Assembly: GCA_963751335.1 (NCBI GenBank)
Contig: CAVVUB010000007.1
Span: 248,001-312,000, forward strand
Length of the DNA stretch: 64,000 bases
From: Bog-473 sp963751335
GTDB taxonomy: Bacteria; Actinomycetota; Acidimicrobiia; Acidimicrobiales; RAAP-2
Direction of reading: 5' to 3'
The first letter of the stretch is position 1; every line of letters begins with the position of its first letter. Positions 8,226 through 17,362 of the stretch are shown here, piece after piece. The notes under the pieces were generated by a model. It saw only the letters and a program-made list of their open reading frames with translations. It had not been told where the DNA came from and did no database searches. The position numbers were made by a program, and so were the translations under genes.

Positions 8226-8935
8226 CGCGTGTCGGCCAGCGACAGGAAGGCCGCCACCAGCATGGGGTCGCCCTCCACCGCGGCGTCGGGCACCGGGAGG
8301 CGCCGGTAGAGCATGAGCACCAGGTCAGAGGCGGTGGCTCGCAGCTCGGCGGCGCGCCGCTCCGGCCCGTCGGCGTCCTGCGGCCCGACGTGCCAGCTGG
8401 CGCCGGTGTCGGTCGCGGTCAGGGTGACGGTGCCGCTCAGCGCGCCGGCGTCGCCACCCACCATGATCTGAATGAACTCGGGCACTCCGTCACTGGCCAG
8501 CTCGGGCCGGAGCGATCCCACCGACCCGGTCGCCAGCTCCGCGTCCCAGCGGTGCACCGCGGCCTCCTGCGCCTGGTGCCGGCCGACGGCGGCGGCCGTG
8601 CGGGGTTCACCCCACCACGTCCAGCAGGGTGCATCGGGCCCCGCCTCGCGCAGCGCGCCGAGCAGCGTGTAGCTACACCAACCCAACCAGGCCAAGAGGT
8701 CGCGGTCACCGGGTACCGGCGTCAGCTCGCCGCCCGAGCGTTCCGCCGCGTCGGCCGCCCGGACGTTGGCGCCCCAGTACCACTGGACGATGCCGATGTG
8801 GAGGGCCAGGTCGCGGAGTGACCATTCGGGGCACGACGGGACCCGGATATCGAGGTCCGAGGAGGCGACGGCGTCACTCAGGCGACGGCTGTCCTCGGCG
8901 ATGGCATCGACGGCGGCGTCGAATCCGAAGCTCAC
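8222..8935 (-). CDS. Maleylpyruvate isomerase family (mycothiol-dependent/DinB-like) protein
   Basis: A 237-aa protein of the actinobacterial TIGR03083-type family. The N-terminal DinB/MDMPI four-helix domain (SFGFDAAVDAIAEDSRRLSD ... VPSCPEWSLRDLALHIGIVQWYW) contains the metal-ligand His of the LALHIG motif, and AAVHRWDAEL supplies the second His. The C-terminal half (VGGDAGALSGTVTLTATDTG...) is the MDMPI C-terminal domain. Family members use or detoxify via mycothiol, consistent with an actinobacterium; the actual substrate is unknown. GTG 8935 overlaps the serS stop (GTGA), and its own TGA overlaps the next ATG, so it is translationally coupled on both sides. Confidence 0.85.
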   Translation of the reverse strand: MSFGFDAAVDAIAEDSRRLSDAVASSDLDIRVPSCPEWSLRDLALHIGIVQWYWGANVRAADAAERSGGELTPVPGDRDLLAWLGWCSYTLLGALREAGPDAPCWTWWGEPRTAAAVGRHQAQEAAVHRWDAELATGSVGSLRPELASDGVPEFIQIMVGGDAGALSGTVTLTATDTGASWHVGPQDADGPERRAAELRATASDLVLMLYRRLPVPDAAVEGDPMLVAAFLSLADTR

Positions 8936-10236
8936 GGCGCCTTGATCAACAGCTCGCCGCCGACGTAGGGGGCCAGGGCCTCGGGCAGTACGACCGTGCC
9001 GTCCTCCTGGCGCCCGTTCTCCATCAACGCGGCCCAGATGCGGGGCCACGCCAGCGCGGACCCGTTGACCGTGTGCACCAGTTGCAGCGGCCCGCCCTCG
9101 GCCGGCCGGTAGCGCACATTGGCCCGCCGGGCCTGGTAGTCGCGAAACCACGACACCGAGGACACCTCGAGCCAGCGGTCGACTCCCGGCGCGTAGGCCT
9201 CGAGGTCGAAGGTGCGGGCTGACGACCCGCCCAGATCGCCCGTGCACAGGTCCAGCACCCGGTACTTGAGCTCGAGTTCCTGGAGCATCGACTCGGCCCG
9301 GGCCAGGATGTCGGCCTGGGCGTCGAGGGCGTCGTCGGGCGCGGCGTAGGCAAAGAGCTCCACCTTGTCGAACTCGTGCACGCGCAGCAGGCCGCGGGTG
9401 TCGCGCCCGGCCGACCCCGCCTCGCGGCGGTAGCACGCCGTCGCCGCGGTGAAACGAAGCGGGAGCTGCGCTTCCTCGAGGATCTCGCCGCGGTGCATGG
9501 AGGTCAGCGGGACCTCCGCGGTGGGGATCAACCAGAGGTCGTCGCGCTCGAGGTGGTAGGCGTCGTCGGCGAACTTGGGCAGGTGGCCGGTCGAGGTCAT
9601 GGTGTCGGTCAGGACCACCGTCGGCGGGCGGATCTCCTCGTAGGCCGGCGCGTGCCGATCGATGGCGAACGCAGTCAGCGCGCGGAGCAACCGGGCCCCG
9701 GCGCCGCGAAAGAGCGGGAACATCGACCCGGCCAGACGCGCCCCGCGCTCCATGTCGAGCAGTTGGAGGGCCTCGCCGATCTCCCAGTGCGGCACCTGCT
9801 GGTGGTCGAGCCGTCCCGGCTCGGGCCGGCCCTGGCCCTGTCCGGGCCACCAGCGCCGGAGCTCGACGTTTTCCTCTTCGCCGGCACCCGTCGGCGCGTC
9901 GTCGGCCGGGATGTTGGGCAGATAGAGCAGTCCGGTGCGCACCGACTCCCACAGCACGTCGACTTCCGCCGCCGCCGCCCGCTCCTCCTCGCCGAGCCGG
10001 CGGCTGCGGGCACTCAACTCACCGGCTCGTGCGTCGTCCCCGGCCTTCCTGGCCTGTCCGACCTGGCGGGAGAGCTCCTTGACCTCGGCCCGCATGGCGT
10101 CGGCCTTCCCCTGCTGGGACCGCCACGCCGTGTCGGCCGCCAGGACGGCGTCCACCTCGGCTGCCTCCACCCCCCGCCGGGCCAGGGCGGCCTTCACCGC
10201 ATCGGGTTCCTCTCGGAGCAGCCGGATATCGATCAT
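8932..10236 (-). CDS. serS: Seryl-tRNA synthetase
   Basis: Class II aminoacyl-tRNA synthetase charging tRNA-Ser. 434 aa, the normal length. The N-terminal long coiled-coil arm begins MIDIRLLREEPDAVKAALAR and continues through KELSRQVGQARKAGDDARAG. The catalytic core shows motif 2 (CYRREAGSAGRDTRGLLRVH) and motif 3 (VNGSALAWPRIWAALMENGR). First gene of an operon with the isomerase-like and MBL genes, joined by 4-bp overlaps. Divergent from the ABC ATPase gene, with only 26 bp between start codons, so both promoters overlap. Confidence 0.97.
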   Translation of the reverse strand: MIDIRLLREEPDAVKAALARRGVEAAEVDAVLAADTAWRSQQGKADAMRAEVKELSRQVGQARKAGDDARAGELSARSRRLGEEERAAAAEVDVLWESVRTGLLYLPNIPADDAPTGAGEEENVELRRWWPGQGQGRPEPGRLDHQQVPHWEIGEALQLLDMERGARLAGSMFPLFRGAGARLLRALTAFAIDRHAPAYEEIRPPTVVLTDTMTSTGHLPKFADDAYHLERDDLWLIPTAEVPLTSMHRGEILEEAQLPLRFTAATACYRREAGSAGRDTRGLLRVHEFDKVELFAYAAPDDALDAQADILARAESMLQELELKYRVLDLCTGDLGGSSARTFDLEAYAPGVDRWLEVSSVSWFRDYQARRANVRYRPAEGGPLQLVHTVNGSALAWPRIWAALMENGRQEDGTVVLPEALAPYVGGELLIKAP

Positions 10237-10262
10237 TTGGACAGAAAGTAGTCTGCGGCGCC

Positions 10263-11251
10263 ATGCCCGCAGTCGAGGTCAGCGGCCTCACGGTGCGCTA
10301 CGGCACCGCCGCCACCCCGGCCGTCGACGGGGTCGACCTGGTGGCCGAGGTCGGCGAGGTGCTGGTGGTCCTTGGTCCCAACGGCGCCGGCAAGACGTCG
10401 ACGGTCGAGAGCCTCGAGGGCTACCGCCGGCCGGCCGCCGGAACGGTGCGCGTCCTCGGGCTCGACCCCCGGGCACAACACCGCGCGCTCACCGGGCGCA
10501 TCGGGGTCATGCTCCAGCGCGGCGGCGTCTACCCCATGCTCGGCCCACGCCGGGTCTTGCAGCTCTTCGCCGGCTATTACCCCGACCCCGTTGCCACCGA
10601 GGACCTGCTCGAGCTGGTCGGGCTGCGCGCCGTGGCCGCCACCCCGTGGCGGCACCTTTCCGGCGGCGAGCAGCAGCGCCTCTCCCTCGCCCTGGCCCTG
10701 GTCGGCCGCCCCGAGGTGGCCTTCCTCGACGAGCCCACGGCCGGCGTCGACCCCGAGGGCCGCCTGGCCATCCGGGCCGTGGTGGCCGGGCTCAAGGAGC
10801 AGGGGGTCTGCGTCGTGCTCACCACCCACGAGCTCACCGAGGCCGAGCGGCTGGCCGACCGCATCGTCATCCTGGCCTCGGGCAGGGTGGCCCGGCAGGG
10901 CACCCCCGCCGAGCTGGCCGCCGCCGCGGCCGGGCCACCATCGATCGTCTTCGGCGCGCCCCCGGCCTGGACACGACCGGTCTGGCCGGCGCGGTCGGCC
11001 CGGACACCACCGTCAGCGAGCCGGAGCCGGGCCGCTACCGCGTCGAGGGTCCCGCCGCCGCCGGGCCCGAGGCCACGGCCGCCGTGGCCACCTGGCTGGC
11101 CGGCCGAGGCGTCAGCCTCACCGACCTGGCCACGGGGCGCAGCCTCGAGGACGTCTACTTCGAGGTGGTGGGCGCCCGGGCCGTCGAACCGGCGACGGAG
11201 GCCGAGCCCACCGCCCCGCGGGGCCGTCGGCGTCGCCGGGGACCCCGATGA
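10263..11251 (+). CDS. ABC exporter ATP-binding protein, one frameshift
   Basis: ATPase of a drug/antibiotic-type ABC-2 exporter. Walker A GPNGAGKTS, signature LSGGEQQRL, Walker B VAFLDEPTAG and the switch His (TTHEL) are all in the first frame. After VFGAPP the frame shifts at the C-run 10959-10963, where one C appears to be missing. The C-terminal regulatory domain continues in the neighbouring frame as GLDTTGLAGAVGPDTTVSEP ... GRSLEDVYFEVVGA (the EDVYF motif usual for this subfamily) to the stop at 11251. The 989-nt span plus one base makes 329 residues. The stop overlaps the permease ATG (ATGA). Confidence 0.85.
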
Positions 11252-11988
11252 GGCCGCGCCCGCTCACCGCGCAGACCGGCGCCGAGATCTTCATGACCCT
11301 GCGCCGCGGGGAGACCCTCCTGCTCACGCTGGGCATCCCCATCGTCTTCCTCCTTTTCTTCTCCGAGGTCTCCGTCGTCTCCACCCCCACGACCACGCCG
11401 GTCGACTTCTTCGTGCCCGGCATCTTGTCGCTGGCCGTCATGTCGACGGCCATGGTCTCGCTCGGGATCGCCACCGGCTTCGAGCGCGGCTACGGGGTGT
11501 TGAAGCGGCTGGGCACGACGCCGCTCGGGCGGCCCCGTCTGCTCGGGGCCAAGATCGTCACCATCATCGCCGTCGAGCTGCTCCAGGCCGCCGTCCTGCT
11601 GCCGGTCGGCCTCGGCCTGGGCTGGAACCCCGGCGGGTCGGGAGCGGCGGCGGTTCCCGGCGCCATCGGCGCCATCCTCCTGGGCTCGGCCGCCTTCGCC
11701 GGCATCGGCCTGCTCATGGCCGGCACGCTGCGGGCCGAGGTGAACCTGGCCGCGGCCAACGGGCTCTACCTGGTGCTCCTCCTGCTCGGCGGCATGATCG
11801 TCCCCATCTCCAAGCTGCCGAGCGGCCTGGCCTCCTTCGCAAAGCTCCTCCCCGCCGAGGCCCTCTCGGCTGCGCTCCACGCGACGCTCGGGGCCGGAGG
11901 CGCCGTGCCGGTGGAGTCCTGGGTGGTCCTGGCCGTCTGGGCGGTGGCGGCGCCGCTCGCCGCCGCCTCCACCTTCAAATGGGAATAG
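11248..11988 (+). CDS. ABC-2 type transporter permease
   Basis: Membrane partner of the preceding ATPase, 246 aa. After a cytoplasmic N-terminus (RPLTAQTGAEIFMTLRRGET) it has about six hydrophobic segments, including LLLTLGIPIVFLLFFSEV, FFVPGILSLAVMSTAMVSLG, ELLQAAVLLPVGLGLGW, AIGAILLGSAAFAGIGLLMAG, YLVLLLLGGMIVPISKLP and WVVLAVWAVAAPLAAAS. GFERGYGVLKRLGTTPLGR is the cytoplasmic coupling-type loop typical of ABC-2 permeases. ATG 11248 overlaps the ATPase stop. The last codons and stop (TAG 11986-11988) lie inside a 14-bp tandem repeat. Confidence 0.9.
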   Translation: MRPRPLTAQTGAEIFMTLRRGETLLLTLGIPIVFLLFFSEVSVVSTPTTTPVDFFVPGILSLAVMSTAMVSLGIATGFERGYGVLKRLGTTPLGRPRLLGAKIVTIIAVELLQAAVLLPVGLGLGWNPGGSGAAAVPGAIGAILLGSAAFAGIGLLMAGTLRAEVNLAAANGLYLVLLLLGGMIVPISKLPSGLASFAKLLPAEALSAALHATLGAGGAVPVESWVVLAVWAVAAPLAAASTFKWE

Positions 11989-12031
11989 GCAAATGGGAGC
12001 AGGCAAACGGGAGCAGGCAAACGGGACTAGG
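11976..12031 (+). repeat. Four tandem 14-bp repeats across the permease stop codon
   Basis: Units CAAATGGGAATAGG, CAAATGGGAGCAGG, CAAACGGGAGCAGG, CAAACGGGACTAGG occupy 11976-11989, 11990-12003, 12004-12017 and 12018-12031. The first unit supplies the final Lys-Trp-Glu-stop of the permease; the other three are non-coding. Neighbouring units differ by one or two bases, as expected from slippage followed by drift. Confidence 0.85.
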
Positions 12032-12078
12032 CCACACGACGTTCGGCGCGACGCAGCACCGCAGTGCTGACGCGCTGG

Positions 12079-12777
12079 TCAGGTTGTGGTGTGGGTGGAC
12101 GACAGCAGCGCCTGCTCGTCGGCGGCGAAGGAGGCGGGCGTGAGCACGTCACCGCGCACGATCCGGTTGATGCTGCCGTCGGCGTTGACGAACACGGCGT
12201 AGGGGTCGCCGGTGAACCAGAAGTCGCCGCTGGTGATGTTGTCGTTGGGGTCGTAGGCGACGGGGAAGCCGACGCCGACGGTTCGGATGAAGTTCTGGGC
12301 GGCCGACGTCTTGTCGAGGCTGTCGACCCCGAGCACCTCGATGTGCGAGAGCCGGCCGCCGGCGGCGTCCTGGGCCCGCACCGCCGCCGCCAGCGGCGGG
12401 AGCTCCTGATGGCAGTCCGTGCACCAGGCGCCGAAGAAGAGGAGCACGGTCGGCGTCCCGGTGCGCGTGGCCGACACGCGGACCGTGTCCGGGCCCACCG
12501 GGCCGATGTTGGTGCCGCTGAAGGCGGGCACGGGGCCTCCCTGGTGCGGTGCGCCCGACGTCCCGCCACCGTCGCCCGATCCGTTGCCCGATCCGGTCGA
12601 GGACCCGATGCTGGTGAAGATCCCGAAGAGCAGCACGGCGACCAGGCCGAGACCGGTGCCGATGAGCAGGAAGCGCTTGCGGGGCTTGCGGGGTTGGCCC
12701 GTCTGTCCGGCGTCGGGAGGCGAGGCGCCCGGGGAGGGTTCCGGGGCCCCCGGCGGGGTGGGCACGTCAGTGGACAT
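12079..12777 (-). CDS. TlpA-like membrane-anchored thioredoxin-fold protein
   Basis: A 232-aa membrane-anchored thiol-disulfide protein facing the cell exterior. A Pro/Gly-rich cytoplasmic N-terminus and basic RKPRKR precede one membrane helix (about 35-55, FLLIGTGLGLVAVLLFGIF), then a Gly/Ser linker, then a thioredoxin fold with the redox motif W-C-T-D-C (Cys119, Cys122) in LLFFGAWCTDCHQELPPL. The cis-Pro region is FPVAYDPND and TGDPYAVFVNADG the beta-sheet. Likely role: disulfide reduction or cytochrome maturation, fitting its place directly downstream of ctaB (heme O synthase), 13 bp apart on the same strand. Confidence 0.85.
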   Translation of the reverse strand: MSTDVPTPPGAPEPSPGASPPDAGQTGQPRKPRKRFLLIGTGLGLVAVLLFGIFTSIGSSTGSGNGSGDGGGTSGAPHQGGPVPAFSGTNIGPVGPDTVRVSATRTGTPTVLLFFGAWCTDCHQELPPLAAAVRAQDAAGGRLSHIEVLGVDSLDKTSAAQNFIRTVGVGFPVAYDPNDNITSGDFWFTGDPYAVFVNADGSINRIVRGDVLTPASFAADEQALLSSTHTTT

Positions 12778-12790
12778 CGCGCACCTGAAC

Positions 12791-13735
12791 CTAGTGAAGC
12801 TGGTTGGTGATGAGGACGTCGCCCGCCATGGCGACGAAGAGCACAGTCAGGTAGGTGATGGAGAAGCTGAAGACGCGCATGGCGTCGCGACCGCTCACCG
12901 TCCCGCTCTGGGCCAGGCTCCAGAGCCTGGTCACCATGTACAGGAAGCCGCCGCCCAGGATCGCCGCGGTCACCATGTAGATCCAGCCGAGGTGGGCCAC
13001 CGGGCCGAGGAGGAACGACACCGCCACGAGCGCCACCGTGTAGTACACGATCTCGGTCGTGGTGCGCTTCATGGATGCCACGGCCGGGAGCATGGGCACG
13101 TCGGCCGCTCGATAGTCGTCCCGGTAGCGCACGGCCAGCGACCAGAAGTGCGGCGGCGTCCAGATGAAGATGATGGCGAAGAGCACGACGGGTGCCCAGG
13201 CCAGCGAGTCGGTCACTGCGGCCCAGCCGACGAGCACGGGCACGGCGCCGGCCGCCCCGCCGATGACGATGTTCTGTGACGAGCGCCGCTTGAGCCACAG
13301 CGTGTAGACGAAGACGTAGAAGAGAGTGGCCGAGACGGCGAGCACGGCCGAGAGCAGGTTGACGGCCAGCCACAGCTCCGCGAAGGCCGCTACCTCGAGG
13401 GCGAGGGCGAAGACCAGGGCGGCGGCGGGCGTCATGGCGCCGGTCACGAGGGGGCGGTTCTTGGTCCGGTTCATCAAGCGGTCGATGTCGCGGTCGACCA
13501 CCATGTTGATGGCGTTGGCGCCCCCGGCGGCCAGCGCACCGCCGGCCAAGGTGGCCACCATGAGCCAGATGGGGGGCAGGCCCCGCTGGGCGACCACCAT
13601 GGTGGGCAGCGTGGTGACCAGCAGCAGCTCGATGATGCGGGGCTTGGTCAGCGCCACGTAGGCGCCCACCGTGCTCCGGGCCCGCGACAGCGCCCCGTCC
13701 TGGCGCTCGGGGACGGCGGGGGCCTGGGTGGTCAT
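12791..13735 (-). CDS. ctaB: Protoheme IX farnesyltransferase (heme O synthase)
   Basis: UbiA-family membrane prenyltransferase that adds a farnesyl group to heme b to make heme O for cytochrome oxidase. 314 aa, about nine hydrophobic helices. Key motifs are YVALTKPRIIELLL, the Asp-rich NAINMVVDRDIDRLMNRTKNRP and the second site YTLWLKRRSSQNIVIGGAAGA, plus FIWTPPHFWSLA. ATG 13735 is the only start consistent with the family N-terminus. It is divergent from ctaA (69-bp gap), so the two heme A pathway genes share a control region. Confidence 0.95.
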   Translation of the reverse strand: MTTQAPAVPERQDGALSRARSTVGAYVALTKPRIIELLLVTTLPTMVVAQRGLPPIWLMVATLAGGALAAGGANAINMVVDRDIDRLMNRTKNRPLVTGAMTPAAALVFALALEVAAFAELWLAVNLLSAVLAVSATLFYVFVYTLWLKRRSSQNIVIGGAAGAVPVLVGWAAVTDSLAWAPVVLFAIIFIWTPPHFWSLAVRYRDDYRAADVPMLPAVASMKRTTTEIVYYTVALVAVSFLLGPVAHLGWIYMVTAAILGGGFLYMVTRLWSLAQSGTVSGRDAMRVFSFSITYLTVLFVAMAGDVLITNQLH

Positions 13736-13804
13736 GGCTTCCCCAGCGTAGGTCCAGGGCCTCGCCCGGGACCAAGCGGCAGGTCCCGGTACGCTTGGGC
13801 CGTC

Positions 13805-14773
13805 GTGTCGCGGCGCCGCACCCCCTCCATCTCGCCCACGCTCAGCCACCGGCTCAACGTCGTCGCCCTGGTCCTGACCGCCCTCATCGTGGCCACCGGG
13901 GGGGCGGTGCGGCTGACCGGATCGGGCCTGGGCTGCTCGAACTGGCCCGAATGCTCGTCGGGCCACCTCACCTCGGCCCTCCAGTTCCACGGCCTGATCG
14001 AGTTCGGCAACCGCCTCGTGACCATCGTGCTGGTGCTCGCGGTGGCGGCCGCCTTCCTGGGCGCGGTCCTGCGCACCCCGCGCCGGCGCGACCTGATCTG
14101 GCTGAGCGGCGGGCTGGTGGCCGGCGTCCTGGCCCAGGCCGTGCTGGGCGGCATCGTCGTCTACACCAAGCTCAACCCCTACGTGGTCATGGTGCACTTC
14201 TTCGCCACCATGCTCCTGCTGGTCGACGCCGTCGTGCTGGTCCACCGCGACGGGCGCGACTACCGCGCCGGCTCGGCGCGCCTGCTGGTGCCCCGGCCCC
14301 TCATCCGTCTCTTCTACGGGTTGCTGGGGTTGCTCGCCGTCGTCATCGGGGCGGGGACGGCGACCTCGGGCGCGGGGCCGCACGCCGGCGACAGCTCGGG
14401 GCAGCAGGTGGCCAAGCGCCTCCCGGTCTCGCTGCGCGACATGGCCGAGCTGCACTCGAGCCTGGCCCTGCTGCTGGTCGGCCTGACCGTCGGGCTGGTG
14501 GTGGCGCTGCACGTCGTCGACGTGCCCGAGCGGGTCCGCCGGGCCGGCCGCATCCTGGTCGCCGTGATGGTGGCGCAGGCCGCGGTGGGCTACACCCAGT
14601 ATTTCACCCACCTGCCCGCGCTGGTGGTGGAGGTCCACCTGATCGGCGCCACCGCGCTCGTCATCGGCGCCGTGCAGACGTTCCTCGCCTGCACCTTCCA
14701 CGGTCCTGAGGTGATCACCGCCCCGCTACTGCCGGACCCGGCTCCGGCGGGTGTGCCCGTAGCCGCCCGGTAG
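13805..14773 (+). CDS. ctaA: Heme A synthase (COX15/CtaA)
   Basis: Membrane monooxygenase converting heme O to heme A. 322 aa with eight predicted helices in two four-helix halves. Conserved features: ATGGAVRLTGSGLGCSNWPE with the Cys-containing loop, HGLIEFGNRL (heme-ligand His plus Glu), a central HFFATMLLL His, and the second-half AELHSSLALLL and VVEVHLIGA histidines. GTG 13805 fits the family N-terminus (SHRLNVVALVLTALIVATGG). Paired with divergent ctaB. Confidence 0.93.
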   Translation: MSRRRTPSISPTLSHRLNVVALVLTALIVATGGAVRLTGSGLGCSNWPECSSGHLTSALQFHGLIEFGNRLVTIVLVLAVAAAFLGAVLRTPRRRDLIWLSGGLVAGVLAQAVLGGIVVYTKLNPYVVMVHFFATMLLLVDAVVLVHRDGRDYRAGSARLLVPRPLIRLFYGLLGLLAVVIGAGTATSGAGPHAGDSSGQQVAKRLPVSLRDMAELHSSLALLLVGLTVGLVVALHVVDVPERVRRAGRILVAVMVAQAAVGYTQYFTHLPALVVEVHLIGATALVIGAVQTFLACTFHGPEVITAPLLPDPAPAGVPVAAR

Positions 14774-14807
14774 GCTCGTTCTGCCTTGCGGGTCACCGCA
14801 ACGCCGG

Positions 14808-14880
14808 GCCCCCATCGTCTAGCGGCCTAGGACACCGCCCTTTCACGGCGGCAGCACCGGTTCGAATCCGGTTGGGGGTG
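14808..14880 (+). tRNA. tRNA-Glu (UUC)
   Basis: Cloverleaf folds by eye: acceptor GCCCCCA (14808-14814) with TGGGGGT (14873-14879), anticodon stem CCGCC/GGCGG enclosing CTTTCAC (anticodon TTC), T-arm ACCGG-TTCGAAT-CCGGT. The discriminator is G; CCA is not encoded. Confidence 0.95.
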
Positions 14881-15017
14881 CTCGATGCGGTTGACCCGTT
14901 GGGTGGACCGCATCGAGCCCTCGATCAGCGCTTCCTTCGACGTCGTCTTCGCGCCGACGGGCCCAAAGTCGTAGGGACCCACGTCATATCGGGGTCGAGA
15001 AGACCGGCCCGTTGTCG

Positions 15018-16532
15018 CTACGGCGTGGATGGCGCCGGCGGCAGCCCGGCCGGGCCCATGAAGGCGAAGACCTGGTTGGTACCGGGAAGGAGCAGCAGAC
15101 CATCGCCGACCGACGGCGTCGGGAAGTGGTTCGCCTGCGCACCGTAGGGCATCGAGACGACTTCGTCGCCATTGGCTGGGTCGAGGCCGTGCACCGCGTT
15201 GCCGGAGATCATCCAGATCAGCCCGTCGGCGACGATCGGTGCGCTACCCGAGCCGCCGGCGGTCCAGAGCTGCTTCAGATACGGGGCCTTCGTCGACACC
15301 TGGACGGCCGTCACGCCGTTGGGGCATGGCACGTAGACGACCGAGCCTTGGACCGCATGTCCGCCGTCGGGATTGCCGCTGCACATCGAAAGGGAGGCGA
15401 CCTCGCCGTTCTCACCGCCGAGATGTCCCTGACGCAGGAGATAGGCGGTGTCCGTCTTGCCGATCTGGAACACGAATCCGTCCACGAGTGCGGGGTCCCC
15501 TGTTCCGAGGTCCAGGTCCTGGCCGCTGAGCGACTGCCAGTTGCTGAGATAGAACTTCGACTCGAGCTGCATGCTCGGAGACAGCTCGAGCACTGCGTCG
15601 CTGTCATCGTACGGCTGGCCGGCACCGAGGTTGTAGCCGTCAGCGCTCGCCACGTAGACGTTCCCGTCGGGGTCGACCACCGGAGAGCTTCCGCCCATCC
15701 ACACCGCGCCGCGATCTTGGCCGCTGCCGATCTGGAAATAGTGAAGATGGCCGCCCGTCTCGGGGATCGAGACGACGAACCCGTGCGCAGGACCGTTGGG
15801 CCCGGGGCAGTCCCCGGTGTTCTGGCCGTACGCGATGACCACGTTCCCCTGGTCGAGCGACAACCCCGGCCGCTGGAGCTGCGCAAGCTGATCCTCGCCG
15901 GCGTTTGGCATCGCCCGCTGCTTCAGCTCGACCTTCCCGGTGAGCAGGTCGAGCCCGAAGAGGCGATGCGAGGCCTCCACGCCACCGGACGCGGCGGGGC
16001 CTTTGATCAAGGTGTCAGCGTCGACGAATATCTCGTGGCGAGCCAGGTCGATGACCGGAGTGCCTGTGATGCCGACCTCGGGCGAGATGTCGCCGCAGGG
16101 CAGATCCGAAGAAGGCACGGGGGTCGCGAGGTGTTGCGACCAGAGGACCTTTCCGCTGTTGGCCGCCAAGGCATAGACGGTGTCGTTCTCGGTCGCCGCG
16201 ACGACCAGCCCGTCGGCGACGAGCGGTTCGCCGTACAACTGCCCGTCGAGGACCGGCGACGTCCAGGCCGCTTGCGACGGCCGTAACTTGGTTTGTGCCG
16301 CGTGGACTCCGCTCGCCTCAGCGTTCCCGTGGTAAGTGGTCCAACTGGTGCCGAAGCCGGAGTGGGCCGCCGCCACGGTCGACGATCCCGCAATCGCCGT
16401 GCTGGGCCAGCCGAGCGCGGCAGCCATCAAGGCGGCCACGACGACAACGGGCATTCGCAGGTGTCTGCCGAGACGACGCGGCGCAGTGCGGCGAGCGCGG
16501 ACGATCTTCAGGGAACCCCACCGGTTGGTCAC
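15018..16532 (-). CDS. Secreted PQQ-like beta-propeller repeat protein
   Basis: A 504-aa exported protein. An Arg-rich N-terminus and hydrophobic core (MPVVVVAALMAAALGWPSTAIA) form a signal peptide. The mature part opens with SWTTYHGNAEASGVH, then repeats of the PQQ/quinoprotein beta-propeller type: GLVVAATENDTVYALAANSG, VLWSQHL, NVYVASADGYNLG, APIVADGLIWMISGNAVHGL and PSVGDGLLLLPGTNQVFAF. The domain probably forms a full propeller. No catalytic residues of quinoprotein dehydrogenases are evident, so a binding or scaffold role is as likely as an enzyme. Several Cys suggest extracellular disulfides. Not in an operon. Confidence 0.8.
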   Translation of the reverse strand: MTNRWGSLKIVRARRTAPRRLGRHLRMPVVVVAALMAAALGWPSTAIAGSSTVAAAHSGFGTSWTTYHGNAEASGVHAAQTKLRPSQAAWTSPVLDGQLYGEPLVADGLVVAATENDTVYALAANSGKVLWSQHLATPVPSSDLPCGDISPEVGITGTPVIDLARHEIFVDADTLIKGPAASGGVEASHRLFGLDLLTGKVELKQRAMPNAGEDQLAQLQRPGLSLDQGNVVIAYGQNTGDCPGPNGPAHGFVVSIPETGGHLHYFQIGSGQDRGAVWMGGSSPVVDPDGNVYVASADGYNLGAGQPYDDSDAVLELSPSMQLESKFYLSNWQSLSGQDLDLGTGDPALVDGFVFQIGKTDTAYLLRQGHLGGENGEVASLSMCSGNPDGGHAVQGSVVYVPCPNGVTAVQVSTKAPYLKQLWTAGGSGSAPIVADGLIWMISGNAVHGLDPANGDEVVSMPYGAQANHFPTPSVGDGLLLLPGTNQVFAFMGPAGLPPAPSTP

Positions 16533-16656
16533 GCCGAGAAGCCTACCGGAGGCCTTCGTGGATCTGACGGCGGCTCGGGCGGGCTTGTGTCAGCATTTAC
16601 GGTGCAGTCATCCATTGATGGTGTCGTGGACGCGACCGCATACGAGGGAGGATTCC

Positions 16657-17046
16657 ATGAGTCGACGGGCTGGAATCATCGGGACGGTGATCATTGCCGC
16701 GGTCACGTTGGCCTGGCCGGGGGGCATCGCCACGGCAGCCCAACCCGCAGCCAAGGTCAAGGTCGGTTCGCAATGGACGCTCGTCGAAGTCGGCTCTGGA
16801 TGCGAAATCCTGAACTTCAAAACCGCGGACAAGTTCACGGCCGACTTCTTCGGCGACAGGGGCACCTACACCAGCGTCGGCAAAGCGCTCAACCTTCTCT
16901 GGAAAAAGGGGAACAACGCCGGGGCGACGTTCAGCGGCACGTATGTCAAGCACACGAGCGACGGTCCCGAGTATCAGGGATCCTTCGGTGGTCCGCTGAC
17001 AGGAAACGTCGGAGGCTTGATCGAGGGAGCCACGTCGGGCTGTTGA
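16657..17046 (+). CDS. Small secreted protein of unknown function
   Basis: 129 aa with a clear signal peptide (MSRRAGIIGTVIIAAVTLAW...TAAQPAA). The mature domain of about 95 residues starts VKVGSQWTLVEVGSGCEILNF and contains GTYTSVGKALNLLWKKGNNAGATFSGTY in parts, ending ATSGC. The strand-rich pattern with two Cys (one near each end) suggests a small beta-barrel closed by a disulfide. ATG 16657 has a strong Shine-Dalgarno (GGGAGGA). Not recognised. The secreted protein at 17363-17917 has similar style (Cys-x-x-x, GTF/GGSGTF strands) and could be a distant relative; that is inference only. Confidence 0.7.
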   Translation: MSRRAGIIGTVIIAAVTLAWPGGIATAAQPAAKVKVGSQWTLVEVGSGCEILNFKTADKFTADFFGDRGTYTSVGKALNLLWKKGNNAGATFSGTYVKHTSDGPEYQGSFGGPLTGNVGGLIEGATSGC

Positions 17047-17362
17047 GCTCGGACGGTCCCATGAGCCGAGTGACAGGCTCAGTCTTGCCTCTTCCGCCCG
17101 GTATACCGAGTCTCACTCCTCGGAGTCAGAGAGGTCGTGCCAGTGCGCGGAATGGACAGTTTTCTTCTACTCACCGACGGTTCGTTCCAAGCAAACAGCA
17201 GACTCGGCTTTCGCATGCGTTCGTTGTGATCAAGCGCGTCGCGACAGGAAGAAACGAACCCACGCGAGCGCCCAGCTCCGGGCGTATCGACGGAGACCCT
17301 TGAGGTGCTCCTGACAATGGTGACGACAGTGGTTCGCGCCCAACTCGCCCGGTCGAGACCTC
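17047..17362. other. Intergenic, no gene supported
   Basis: 316 bp between convergent genes. No convincing reading frame, RNA or terminator hairpin with a T-tract was seen. Confidence 0.5.
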
